Assembly: GCF_007827275.1 (NCBI RefSeq)
Contig: NZ_VISE01000001.1
Location: forward strand, 1,860,001-1,924,000
Length of the DNA: 64,000 bases
Source: Gillisia sp. Hel_I_86
GTDB taxonomy: Bacteria; Bacteroidota; Bacteroidia; Flavobacteriales; Flavobacteriaceae
Direction: 5' to 3'
Every line of letters starts with the position of its first letter. The first letter of the stretch is position 1. A program made the position numbers and the translations under genes. This document shows, piece by piece, positions 17,164 to 26,024 of the stretch. The notes under the pieces are model-generated. The model worked only from the letters and a program-made list of their open reading frames with translations. It was not told where the DNA came from and made no database searches.

Positions 17164-18333
17164 TTAACTTTTAAAAGGGTATAAAATACTTATAAATGAC
17201 CCTTGTGACTTGATGGTATTCTGACCGTCGAGAAGATTATTGTTCCAATTTTGCAATACCAGATTGTCTAAATTGTTTTTGTCTACAGGTTCGTATTTAT
17301 TTTTTATAAGGTCTCGATATAGGCAGTATCTATCTGTGGTTATCCTTAAAAACCCTTTATCATCTAGAATATTTAAAATCCTGTCAAGCCCTTTACCCTT
17401 TTTCGTCTTCATATTGGTTTTTGAGGAAGTTTGATTTTTGATAAGACATTTTTTTATAATATCGATATCGCTAACTCGATCTTCTTTCCCAAACTTTTCT
17501 ACGAACCCAATACCAGAATCGAAAACTAGAATTTCTAGATAATAGATTTGTTGATTGTCATTTGTTGATTGTTGAAGTAGCTTAGGATGAGTAAAAAATT
17601 GCTCTAATGGAGTATCCTTGAACTCTTTTTCAATCTTTTCATCTTTACCGATATGAAACCTTATATAAGCACCCCTTATGCTTGGAGATAAATCGACATT
17701 ATTAGTATCGGTTCTTCCCCATTCCCATGTATTTTTCACAAGTTCAAATATAATGGCACCTATATCTTCAATAATAGGGTCTATCTCATTTAAGTTTTTT
17801 CTATTGAATGTGAGGATATAATCCTTTAGAATTTTTTTTACTTTTTTTACTATCTTATCCTCATCATCGTTAAACCCCTCAGGCCCCTCTAATAGCTTTA
17901 TTAAACCTTTATTTTTGGGAAGGTGATCTGTATTTACTAAAATATACTTGTTCCCTTTAAATTTGGAAAGCGAGTTCATTCTAAGAAAAAACTCATTTTG
18001 TTTTACCCTTAGCTTTTCCTTTATATCTATTCCATTTTTATCGATAAAGCTGGAAATATTCCATAACAAAGATATAATTGGATAACTATACTCTTGATCA
18101 TAAAACTTATCCAACTCACTTTCTTCTACATCTATTTTGACAAACTTTATATTGCTTTTGCTATTTAGATAAAATACAAGCTTTAAAATATCTGAAAGTA
18201 AACCGAATCTGTACTTAGTCAAATGTCCAGGCAAAATCAATGTAGTATCAACTAGGTGTTGCTCAATTATTTTATTATAGAGTTGCATCAGTTTTGCTGG
18301 TGTGGCAATTGTCGATATTTTAAATTCTGTCAT
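17164..18333 (-). CDS. GHKL-type ATPase of unknown function
   Basis: A 389-residue protein with a GHKL (Bergerat) ATP-binding domain: N-box IFELVKNTWEWG (Glu197, Asn201), G1 box FDSGIGF (Asp272-Gly276) and G2 box KKGKGLDRIL (Gly313-Gly315). Histidine-kinase H-box and MutL/gyrase transducer motifs are not apparent. The N-terminal 180 residues (TTLILPGHLTKYRFGLLSDIL) have a mixed alpha/beta pattern reminiscent of STAS-like modules. It is coupled to the PRTase-like gene downstream (3-base gap) and lies 5 bases after the AlbA-domain gene, inside a block that includes a type III R-M system. Confidence 0.65.
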   Translation of the reverse strand: MTEFKISTIATPAKLMQLYNKIIEQHLVDTTLILPGHLTKYRFGLLSDILKLVFYLNSKSNIKFVKIDVEESELDKFYDQEYSYPIISLLWNISSFIDKNGIDIKEKLRVKQNEFFLRMNSLSKFKGNKYILVNTDHLPKNKGLIKLLEGPEGFNDDEDKIVKKVKKILKDYILTFNRKNLNEIDPIIEDIGAIIFELVKNTWEWGRTDTNNVDLSPSIRGAYIRFHIGKDEKIEKEFKDTPLEQFFTHPKLLQQSTNDNQQIYYLEILVFDSGIGFVEKFGKEDRVSDIDIIKKCLIKNQTSSKTNMKTKKGKGLDRILNILDDKGFLRITTDRYCLYRDLIKNKYEPVDKNNLDNLVLQNWNNNLLDGQNTIKSQGSFISILYPFKS

Positions 18334-18338
18334 TAGCC

Positions 18339-19709
18339 TTATTTATTTTCTTTGAAATTAATTTCCCAATAACCCTGCGTACCACCTTGCCGCTTTAAAA
18401 ATCCTTTATTTTTAATAGCTGTGATATGTTTACCAACAGCAGATTCATTGATGCTTAAAGCTTCCGCTATTGCAGTATAGGTAATAGAAGTATTACCTGC
18501 AATAAGTTTAAGAACTTCTTTTTGTCTATTAGTTAGAGTGTCAGCTGCATCTATTGCACCACCTGTTACACCACCTGTTGCACCACCTATTACACCACCT
18601 TCTTTATCATCTGCCTTAAAAGTAGATTCATCAGCAACTTCTTTGGCAATAAAAGTCATCCTTAAGAAATTATCTGAAAAACTAAAACTCTCTTTCCCGT
18701 AATGTTCCAAAATACGAGGGATGCCAGAACCCAATTGCTCTACGAGTTCTAAGTCCTTGAAAATACGCATCAGTTCCTTGTTTCGTGGTACTGAAAAGCC
18801 CTCAAAAAATTCTTGTTTGCTCAATCCTTCTGGCAGACCACCTGCAGATGTGATTTCAATTCTGTCGGCAAAGATTTCAAACTTTGGGGGAATCTCATTG
18901 GTGTAGTCGTTATGCACAAATGAGTTAATAATCGCTTCGCGTAAGGCGATGGGATGCCAAAGATTAACTTGCTCCCTTTCTTTTGCTGTTATTTTTGTAC
19001 TGGTTCTGTTCTCTACGGCAATTTTATCTATTACTTGCTTTGTGGACTTGACCAAGCATTCGTGTCCGTACTCGTTACTTTCTATAAGATCTGTTCGGGT
19101 TTTGCCGGAATACTTGGCCACCTTTATAGAAGTATTATTCTTATCTGCCAAAAGATAACCAGCATAGTTGAAAGCACCATCTTCGGTAAGTAGTTCCAAG
19201 TTCTTTGCAAATGCTTTACCAAGGGAATAACCCGATTCCTCATAATAGATTTTCAACTGACTAAAGCTTAAATCCTGCCGACCCGCTTTAATCTTACTGA
19301 TGGAATTTCGGGTACGTTTAGCGAAGAGCTCGTCAATCATTTTTTGTGGCATCGGTTCAGCTGCTGAACCCAAACGAATAAAACAACCCCTTTCGCTCAT
19401 CCCGTATTTTTTAAGATGATAGGGCTTTTCGGGACCGCTCGCCACAATGATTTTCAGGATAATCTTGCCTTCTCTTTCCTCGCTCACAATATCAAACAAA
19501 CCCAATGCAGAAGGACGGATATTGTTCTTCAATCTATCCTTAATTTTCAATTGGTCACCATCTGCATCTGCCAAGCCATACGTGTTTCCGTCTTTATCAA
19601 TACCAATGTATAGAATACCTCCTTCACGGTAGTTCAGAAAAGCAATAACCTCTTTTTCAAGCCCATCGGACAGTTCTCTTTTGTATTCTATACGGTTTGT
19701 TTCCGTCAT
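18339..19709 (-). CDS. AlbA_2/Schlafen-domain ATP-binding regulator (RecG-like DUF)
   Basis: A 456-residue protein with an N-terminal AlbA_2 (Schlafen-type) domain (IEYKRELSDGLEKEVIAFLN, GGILYIGIDKDGNTYG), a middle HATPase_c_4-like region (ALREAIINSFVHNDY near residues 255-270) and a C-terminal winged helix (ITYTAIAEALSINESAVGKHI). A GGVI/GGAT/GGVT/GGAI linker separates the last two. Such proteins are common beside restriction systems and other mobile-element genes and are often annotated as transcriptional regulators or RecG-related. It lies 12 bases after the Res gene on the same strand. The biochemical role is not known. Confidence 0.8.
   Translation of the reverse strand: MTETNRIEYKRELSDGLEKEVIAFLNYREGGILYIGIDKDGNTYGLADADGDQLKIKDRLKNNIRPSALGLFDIVSEEREGKIILKIIVASGPEKPYHLKKYGMSERGCFIRLGSAAEPMPQKMIDELFAKRTRNSISKIKAGRQDLSFSQLKIYYEESGYSLGKAFAKNLELLTEDGAFNYAGYLLADKNNTSIKVAKYSGKTRTDLIESNEYGHECLVKSTKQVIDKIAVENRTSTKITAKEREQVNLWHPIALREAIINSFVHNDYTNEIPPKFEIFADRIEITSAGGLPEGLSKQEFFEGFSVPRNKELMRIFKDLELVEQLGSGIPRILEHYGKESFSFSDNFLRMTFIAKEVADESTFKADDKEGGVIGGATGGVTGGAIDAADTLTNRQKEVLKLIAGNTSITYTAIAEALSINESAVGKHITAIKNKGFLKRQGGTQGYWEINFKENK
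18553..18600 (-). repeat. Four in-frame 12-bp tandem repeats
   Basis: Four 12-base units, each GGTGGT plus two variable codons, encode the GGxx linker of the AlbA-domain protein. Unit gain or loss would keep the frame and change linker length. Confidence 0.85.
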
Positions 19710-19721
19710 TGTTTTTGTTTT

Positions 19722-22361
19722 TTACATTCCGCTAATTAATTCTTTTGCTTTGTCCAACGTAAATGCTCCCTTAACTTCTTTCTTGTCAAAAACCATAAAA
19801 TATGAAAAATCGTGTCCAGCTTGTCTTTCCCATTCATTTCCGAGTCTGCATTTTCCTTCGCTGTCAGAACCGTCCAAATGGTCACCTTTCGTTTCAATCA
19901 ATATTGTTTTTCCAGATTTCGTTCTCAAAATAAAGTCAGGATAATGATTGGCTTTAAATCCGTTAATGTAAAACCCTTTTCCTCTTTCTAAATTTCTATG
20001 CCAAAACACAATATTTGAAGAAGTTCCGATTTCCATTATCACTTTTTGCTCAAAATTATTCATTGTTCCCTCTCTTTCATACAATGAATTTCCAATTGAA
20101 GAGCCAATATTTCCAGGAACAATTTCCTTTCCTAATTTCCAGTTTTCTTTTGCAGTTATACGTTTTGATTTAATCAAATCCATAAATCGGGTTTCTGCAT
20201 AACTGTCTGACAGTTGTCTGATTTTAGCTTTTATTTTATCAGTGTAACTCCATTTCCTAACCAAAATATCTCGCATTTGTTCTGCGTTCATTCCTTTTAA
20301 GATTCTACCAACATAGACTTTTATTTCTTGATCAGGAATTGGATACATATTTCCAATAATTTGCATTATTTGGTGCGTAATATCACTTATTTGAGCATCT
20401 TTTGGTTTGGCCAAAATGTATTCCGCAATTGGGTCTTTTACTTGACTTTCCTCAATCTTTACCCAATCAGGTGTGTAATTATCCTTCACTGTTTCTGTCA
20501 AATCAACTTTGTATAAATCAGATGAGATTTGGTCAAAGTCTATTTTTATATCTTCATCTGAAAGTTTAAAGTCTTTTAATAAAGATTCTCGGTTTAACAA
20601 TTCTTCATCTGTTCCAAAGATGTCACTCGCTGTTACTTTTAGAAAAAATTGAGGAAAATCTATTTTTTCAATAATTTCTTTGTTTGCTTCTTTTACTCGA
20701 TAGCGTTTTACTTTATCTCCCATTTCTTGAAAAATAGTTGAGTCAACAGGTTGTTTTTCTTGTTCCTGTATTTGCTGTTCTAATTCTTTGTTTTGTTCTT
20801 CTGCCATTGTTTCTATTTCCACAATTACAGAAGTATCTTCAATGTCATCTTCTTTTGCATTTGGGTCAAAAGAAATTCGCTTTTTATCAATTGTTTCTTC
20901 TTCCGCTTCTTTTTGTTGTTCTGGAAACAGAAAGGACTCAACAGGATTTACAACTTCTGTTTGTTTTTCTTCTTCTGTCATATTATCTGAAACTCTGTGT
21001 TCATTTCCACTAAATCCAGAGGCTTTTAATCCTTCAACGATGCTTTGTAGAGTTTCATTGAATTTTGCCGAAGCTGTTAAAACATAAGAAAGATTTAATT
21101 GAAATGCTTTATGCTTTTGAACATAAGGTTGACGTAACACACGACCTAAAATTTGCTCAACATCTACTGCACTTGATCTGTCAGCCAATGAGGCTAAAAT
21201 ATATGCAAAAGGACAATCCCAACCTTCTTTCAAAGCGTTGATCGTAATGATGTAACGAACTTCGCAATCCTTACTTTGTAAATTTGCTATACCTTTAAGT
21301 TCGTCAATGTTGGCAGTTTTTATCTTTATTTGATTTTCCGGAATGCCTAAACCTAATAGTTGTTCTTTTAATTTTTCAAAAGTTGTATTATCATCTTTAG
21401 TTTTTGGTTGAGCTTGAAACAATACAATTGGTCTAATGTATTTTCCGCCATCTTCTTCTTGCTTTTTGGCTAAATTTTCCAATTTCCGTTGTAGATGCAA
21501 AGCATTGTTAATGACTTCTGTTTTATCGTGATTGCTGTAAACGATAACAGGAAGTTTAACCATATGTTCCTTTTTTAATTCTATTGCAGGAACTAAACTC
21601 ACAATATTACTATTGTCTTTTGGTGTTGCTGTTAAATCTAAAATGAATGAAGGATTTAAGTTTTTTAGCATATCTACGCTCAAATCACTTTCTGCATTAT
21701 GGCTTTCGTCAACTACTAAAACAGGATGTAAACTTCTAATTACGTTGATTAACGCTGTATCGTCAACATCTGTTAGAAGGTGATTTCTGTTTGCATATTG
21801 TGGAACGAAAGACTCCAACTGTCCGTTTTCTTGATATACTTTTCTGTCTTCTTTGTTTTTTGCTCTTAAACTGGCAAAACTCAACACAAAAATGCTCAAT
21901 TGTTCTTTTACAACTGTTGGGTTAAAATTTGAACCTTGTAGCAAATCTTCTTTTTGGTAAATCTCAACTTTATGATTAAAAAGTGCATTTAATTTTTGAC
22001 GATAAGGATGTTCGGGATTTGACAAAGCGCTTACGGTTTGTTGCAATAAATTACTCCAAGGAACTAACCAGATTACTGCTTTAGTTTTGCTCGTGTCATA
22101 AGCTGAAAAAATGGAATGCAAAGCATTTACAGCAATAAAGGTTTTTCCGCCAGCAGTTGGTACTTTTATACAAACATGTGCTGATTTTGGAATGTTATTT
22201 TTGTAAGGTTGCATTCCTGTATTATCCAAAGGATTATATGGTCCAATTTTATCTTCCCAATATTGATTGAATGCAGTAGATACATTTTTATGCTCTTGAA
22301 CATATTCCAAATATTCTTCAAGATTTTCTATTACTTTTTGTTGATAGCTTTTTAATTCCAT
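19722..22361 (-). CDS. res: Type III restriction enzyme, Res subunit
   Basis: An 879-residue superfamily 2 helicase-nuclease. Walker A PTAGGKT is at residues 68-74; it is followed by a DEAH-type box (VVDESHNAES), motif III (LDLTATPKD) and motif VI (QILGRVLRQPYV). A C-terminal PD-(D/E)XK nuclease is formed by PDFIL (Asp809) and IETKG (Glu823, Lys825). It translocates on DNA and cleaves unmodified sites when in complex with the Mod subunit, whose gene ends 3 bases upstream. All catalytic motifs are intact, so the enzyme is probably active. Confidence 0.92.
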   Translation of the reverse strand: MELKSYQQKVIENLEEYLEYVQEHKNVSTAFNQYWEDKIGPYNPLDNTGMQPYKNNIPKSAHVCIKVPTAGGKTFIAVNALHSIFSAYDTSKTKAVIWLVPWSNLLQQTVSALSNPEHPYRQKLNALFNHKVEIYQKEDLLQGSNFNPTVVKEQLSIFVLSFASLRAKNKEDRKVYQENGQLESFVPQYANRNHLLTDVDDTALINVIRSLHPVLVVDESHNAESDLSVDMLKNLNPSFILDLTATPKDNSNIVSLVPAIELKKEHMVKLPVIVYSNHDKTEVINNALHLQRKLENLAKKQEEDGGKYIRPIVLFQAQPKTKDDNTTFEKLKEQLLGLGIPENQIKIKTANIDELKGIANLQSKDCEVRYIITINALKEGWDCPFAYILASLADRSSAVDVEQILGRVLRQPYVQKHKAFQLNLSYVLTASAKFNETLQSIVEGLKASGFSGNEHRVSDNMTEEEKQTEVVNPVESFLFPEQQKEAEEETIDKKRISFDPNAKEDDIEDTSVIVEIETMAEEQNKELEQQIQEQEKQPVDSTIFQEMGDKVKRYRVKEANKEIIEKIDFPQFFLKVTASDIFGTDEELLNRESLLKDFKLSDEDIKIDFDQISSDLYKVDLTETVKDNYTPDWVKIEESQVKDPIAEYILAKPKDAQISDITHQIMQIIGNMYPIPDQEIKVYVGRILKGMNAEQMRDILVRKWSYTDKIKAKIRQLSDSYAETRFMDLIKSKRITAKENWKLGKEIVPGNIGSSIGNSLYEREGTMNNFEQKVIMEIGTSSNIVFWHRNLERGKGFYINGFKANHYPDFILRTKSGKTILIETKGDHLDGSDSEGKCRLGNEWERQAGHDFSYFMVFDKKEVKGAFTLDKAKELISGM

Positions 22362-22364
22362 AAT

Positions 22365-24068
22365 CTAAAATCTTGTAATGTCTCTAGGTATTTTTTTGAA
22401 AATGATGTTATTTTTTGACATAAATTCTTTTGGCAACAAGCAGTTATCTGCATAAATAACAAATTGCTCGCCTTTGGTTTTTATGAGTTCCAAAGCATCA
22501 TAATCTAAGGTGGTTAAGCGGTCTTTTTCGTAAATGAAGTAGTACGCTGATTCGTCTTTTTTTCCTAAAAAATAAGGTTCTTTGTTTGGTTCAGTAAAAG
22601 AAGTTCGGGTTTCTGAAAACCAAATGTACTCTCTGATTTTCGCCAAGCCAACTTTCTCATTTAGGTTTTGATTTTCATCAAATAATGGTAAACCGAGTTC
22701 GTAAAAGTCAAATGCTCCGCCTGTTCCTGCTACTGCTTTTGCCCCTGAACCATATCCTTTGGTTACACGTTTTACTCTTTCTGCAGTAATATTATTGGCG
22801 TAATCTTCCATTTCTACCAAAATGAACTTGCGATTACCACCGTCATGTTTATTTAGGTTTAAAACTGCGTGAGCAGTTGTGCCTGAACCTGCAAAAGAGT
22901 CGAGGATGATGCCTTCGGAAGTATCAATAGAATTAAGTAATGTCTCTATAAGACTTACGGGTTTGGGATAGTCGAAACTTTTTTCTGTTAATTCTTTCAA
23001 TGAAACACCACCTACACTCTTGGTACTAATTATTGACCTTAAAAGAAAATCCGAAACTTCATCCAAGTATTTTATTGAACTCGGTTGAGTGTTTTCATCC
23101 TTTGCAAACCAAATTTTACCACATATGAAACTTCCATTATGTAATTCCTTTACATTATCATAATCCAACATTGAATCAAAAGTTTCTTTCGTCCAACGCC
23201 AACCTCTATCTGGGACTTTGCAAGGTTGTTTTGTTTTTGGATGCAGAACATCATAACGAGGACCATATGTTTGACCATTTGGCCAACTTACATTGATTTT
23301 ACCCCAAAGTTTATAGTTCTCATCAAGTGAATTATACAAAGTTATTCCTCGGTCGTAAGCATTCTTTTTGTATAAATTTTTGATTTCAATTTCAGCTTTC
23401 GGAATAGAAGTTTTTTTTCTTTTTAATTGATTGAGAAGCTCGTTTATTTCTGGAATACCTTCTTTTCTTTGGATAAATTTATGCTCTCGGGATTTATTCT
23501 TAACGAAAAGCAGTACATACTCGTGAATGTTTCCAATAAACTTATCATTTTTTGGAACCCTTTTATTCCAAACTAATTGTTCTATGAAATTGCCAACTCC
23601 AAAAATTTCATCCATCATTAATTTAAGATTGGATATCTCATTTTCATCAATCGAAATAAAAATAGCTCCATCATCTGCCAACAATTTATGAAGCAATTTT
23701 AAGCGTGGATACATCATACACAGCCATTTGTCGTGTCGGGTGAGGTCTTCGCCATCTTTACCTACCACTTCGCCCAACCATTTTTTTATTTTGGGGTGGT
23801 TCACGTTGTCATTGTACACCCAACTTTCATTTCCTGTATTATAAGGTGGGTCAATGTAAATGCACTTTATTTTTCCTTCATATTCAGGTAGTAAACTTTT
23901 TAAGGCTTCAAGGTTGTCTCCGTGTATGATTTTATTTCCGCTGTTGGTCGGTTCGTTTTGTTCGCCCTTTTCTGCTGTAAATCCGTATTTGCGTTCCAAA
24001 ACTCTGTATGGCACATCTTGGTGGTGGCTCACCACTTTTTCTTTTCCTATCCAATTGAGTGTTGGCAT
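22365..24068 (-). CDS. mod: Type III DNA adenine methyltransferase, Mod subunit
   Basis: A 567-residue beta-class N6-adenine methyltransferase. The catalytic motif DPPY is at residues 73-76 (IYIDPPYNTGNESW), and the SAM-binding motif FAGSGTTAHAVL lies near residue 400, the order typical of type III Mod proteins. The stretch between holds the target-recognition domain (about 160-370) that sets specificity. It lies 3 bases upstream of res and 1 base after the XRE regulator, so all three form one operon. No simple-sequence tract that would suggest phase variation is visible in the gene. Confidence 0.93.
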   Translation of the reverse strand: MPTLNWIGKEKVVSHHQDVPYRVLERKYGFTAEKGEQNEPTNSGNKIIHGDNLEALKSLLPEYEGKIKCIYIDPPYNTGNESWVYNDNVNHPKIKKWLGEVVGKDGEDLTRHDKWLCMMYPRLKLLHKLLADDGAIFISIDENEISNLKLMMDEIFGVGNFIEQLVWNKRVPKNDKFIGNIHEYVLLFVKNKSREHKFIQRKEGIPEINELLNQLKRKKTSIPKAEIEIKNLYKKNAYDRGITLYNSLDENYKLWGKINVSWPNGQTYGPRYDVLHPKTKQPCKVPDRGWRWTKETFDSMLDYDNVKELHNGSFICGKIWFAKDENTQPSSIKYLDEVSDFLLRSIISTKSVGGVSLKELTEKSFDYPKPVSLIETLLNSIDTSEGIILDSFAGSGTTAHAVLNLNKHDGGNRKFILVEMEDYANNITAERVKRVTKGYGSGAKAVAGTGGAFDFYELGLPLFDENQNLNEKVGLAKIREYIWFSETRTSFTEPNKEPYFLGKKDESAYYFIYEKDRLTTLDYDALELIKTKGEQFVIYADNCLLPKEFMSKNNIIFKKIPRDITRF

Positions 24069-24069
24069 A

Positions 24070-24270
24070 CTATTTCTGTTCTTTATTTGATATTATCAAT
24101 TCTTTCACGTCAATGTCCAAAATTTCCGCTATTTCCATCAAGGTTTCCAAGCGTGGTTGCTGTCGGTTTTGGGCATAAGCGTTTACCATATTGTAGCTTT
24201 TCCCAAGTTTTTCAGCTAACCAAGTCTGCTTAATTCCTTTCTGTTCCAACACTTCCTTAATTCGGTTCAT
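24070..24270 (-). CDS. XRE-family regulator of the type III R-M operon
   Basis: A 66-residue helix-turn-helix protein of the Cro/C1 type (KQTWLAEKLGKSYNMVNAYAQ). It is first in the operon, directly before mod. Its size and position match controller (C) proteins that delay nuclease expression when a restriction system enters a new cell. A dyad 65 bases upstream (TTTAGT-CC-ACTAAA) is a plausible autoregulatory site. Confidence 0.88.
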   Translation of the reverse strand: MNRIKEVLEQKGIKQTWLAEKLGKSYNMVNAYAQNRQQPRLETLMEIAEILDIDVKELIISNKEQK

Positions 24271-24334
24271 TTAATTCGGTCTTTATTTTTTCCTTAAAAA
24301 TCTCATTGAATAGCTCCGCTGATTTCAAACGTAA

Positions 24335-24348
24335 TTTAGTCCACTAAA
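24335..24348. promoter_or_regulatory. Candidate operator of the XRE controller
   Basis: A six-base inverted repeat TTTAGT / ACTAAA with a CC centre lies upstream of the XRE-mod-res operon, in the promoter region. The size is right for a small XRE dimer. Not verified by any second copy. Confidence 0.4.
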
Positions 24349-24434
24349 ATAGTCAAGATTTTTTATTTATCTCAAAAAATGGTGTATAAAGTGTAAATAT
24401 TATGTTCAGGTGTGGTGGCAAAGGGCTAATTGTT

Positions 24435-26015
24435 CTATTTAAATATCGACCTCGCCTCCTCATAAACCCGCTCAAAATTTGACGCTAAATCAGCCTGAGA
24501 AAACTGCTTGGGTTCTAGAGGAAGCTCCCTTTTTATTCTTTGCAACTTAAACTGCACTTTATTATCCATTCCATCTGCATAGGTAATGAACTCGCCCTGT
24601 TTCAACCGAAAGAAAACATCCGCCCTTATCTTGGGAATTTCCTTTTCACCGGTAGTAATTCGCGTATCAAAATCGAGATTATGCCCACGACTGATACTTT
24701 TAGTAGGATCTTTTATAATCTCAAAAAAGCGTTCATAGTATTTTGCAGTGTCCGGGTCGTTGACCTTACCAAAAAACTGATAGGAAAGATTGCTCAATAT
24801 CGCCTTGCTTGCCTTATCGCCGTACATCATATCGTTCTGGATCTTGTCCTGCATCACATAGACCGTAGAAATATTATAGCTTCGTAACGTTGCCGGAATA
24901 CGGTGCATATTCAATAATCGAATGGTAGGCGCCTCTTCCATTAACAGGAAGGAAGGTTTGGAATTCCGCACACTCATTTGTTTGGTAATGGTATGGACAA
25001 TAGTAGCAATAACAGGCGAATAGGATGTTTCAAATTTTGGATTGTTCACGATTGAAATCACACAAGGATTTTCTTCGCTATTGATATTGAGCGGTACTTC
25101 ATCTGCGGACAACGCCATAAAAATCCGTTGTGTACTGATGCGTTTTAATGCATTGGCCAAGGTACTTTTTACACCAGCGGTTTGGCGTTCCGAATCCTTA
25201 CCACTTATAAAGGCATCTGCCATAGCCCTTGAGGTGGTATTGGTTTCCAAAAACTGTATCAGGCTGTCGGTGTCCAGATATTGATAAATGGCAATCAAAT
25301 GAGGAAGGGTACAGAATTGTGGATAGGTCGTTTTCAGTTTCCAAATCAATCCACCAATCAAACCTTCTGCAGCATCATTGAAAAATTTGGTCGTGCCAGT
25401 CGTTCCAGATTCCCGTTGCTCTAAAAGGTTCTCGATTAACACCCGGGAAACCTCATTTACGCTTTCCTCGTTCTCCAAATACCTTGGAGCAATGGGATTG
25501 ACCCGATGGATAATTTTATCAAAGGAAATCACCTTGAATGGAATATCTCCGTCCTTAAAAAGTGGATACGCCATTTCCGTTAGTTCAAAATCCTTGTAAT
25601 CGAGGATGATGCCACAAAAGCCTTCTTTCCGGAAATGTTTCAGGAATCCATACACTACACTTTCGGTCTTTCCACTTCCCGCAGAACCTATGATGGATGC
25701 GCCACGTTTGATATTGTCCAGTTTGAAGTTTCCCTTGGTAGTAGCAAAATTGATTTGATACCTATAGTCGCCATTTTTTGGCACCTCCTTTTTATGCAAG
25801 AAAACATACAATGCCGTATTGATCAACAAAAGCGGACAGACCACATTCAACAAAACTAAAACCAAATTGTTCCAAGGTTGTAAAAAATAAGCCAGGGCAA
25901 ACAACAAAAAGCCGTTTGCAATAAATGCATATTTGGAGACCTGATACGATCCATAAAATATAGCACTGGCCAGACCTATGGTTAAAAGAGCGGTAAAGAG
26001 ATTGTCTATTTGCAT
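24435..26015 (-). CDS. mobC: Type IV coupling protein (MobC/TraG-like)
   Basis: A 526-residue VirD4-type coupling protein that brings the relaxase-DNA complex to the secretion channel. Two to three N-terminal membrane segments (residues about 5-25, 30-47 and 51-73) precede Walker A GSAGSGKT (110-117) and Walker B FLLMEEAP. It is the third gene of a mobA-mobB-mobC unit on the minus strand, 9 bases after the relaxase gene. In Bacteroidetes elements this coupling protein is called MobC. Confidence 0.9.
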   Translation of the reverse strand: MQIDNLFTALLTIGLASAIFYGSYQVSKYAFIANGFLLFALAYFLQPWNNLVLVLLNVVCPLLLINTALYVFLHKKEVPKNGDYRYQINFATTKGNFKLDNIKRGASIIGSAGSGKTESVVYGFLKHFRKEGFCGIILDYKDFELTEMAYPLFKDGDIPFKVISFDKIIHRVNPIAPRYLENEESVNEVSRVLIENLLEQRESGTTGTTKFFNDAAEGLIGGLIWKLKTTYPQFCTLPHLIAIYQYLDTDSLIQFLETNTTSRAMADAFISGKDSERQTAGVKSTLANALKRISTQRIFMALSADEVPLNINSEENPCVISIVNNPKFETSYSPVIATIVHTITKQMSVRNSKPSFLLMEEAPTIRLLNMHRIPATLRSYNISTVYVMQDKIQNDMMYGDKASKAILSNLSYQFFGKVNDPDTAKYYERFFEIIKDPTKSISRGHNLDFDTRITTGEKEIPKIRADVFFRLKQGEFITYADGMDNKVQFKLQRIKRELPLEPKQFSQADLASNFERVYEEARSIFK

Positions 26016-26024
26016 ACGTTCGGA

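Noticed and set aside
18553-18600. Short regular repeats as a possible CRISPR
   Set aside because: The 12-base units are contiguous, without spacers, and encode a Gly-rich linker.
20738-21087. Open frames on the plus strand within the res gene
   Set aside because: They are low-complexity shadows of a Glu/Gln-rich stretch in the Res protein and have no family features.
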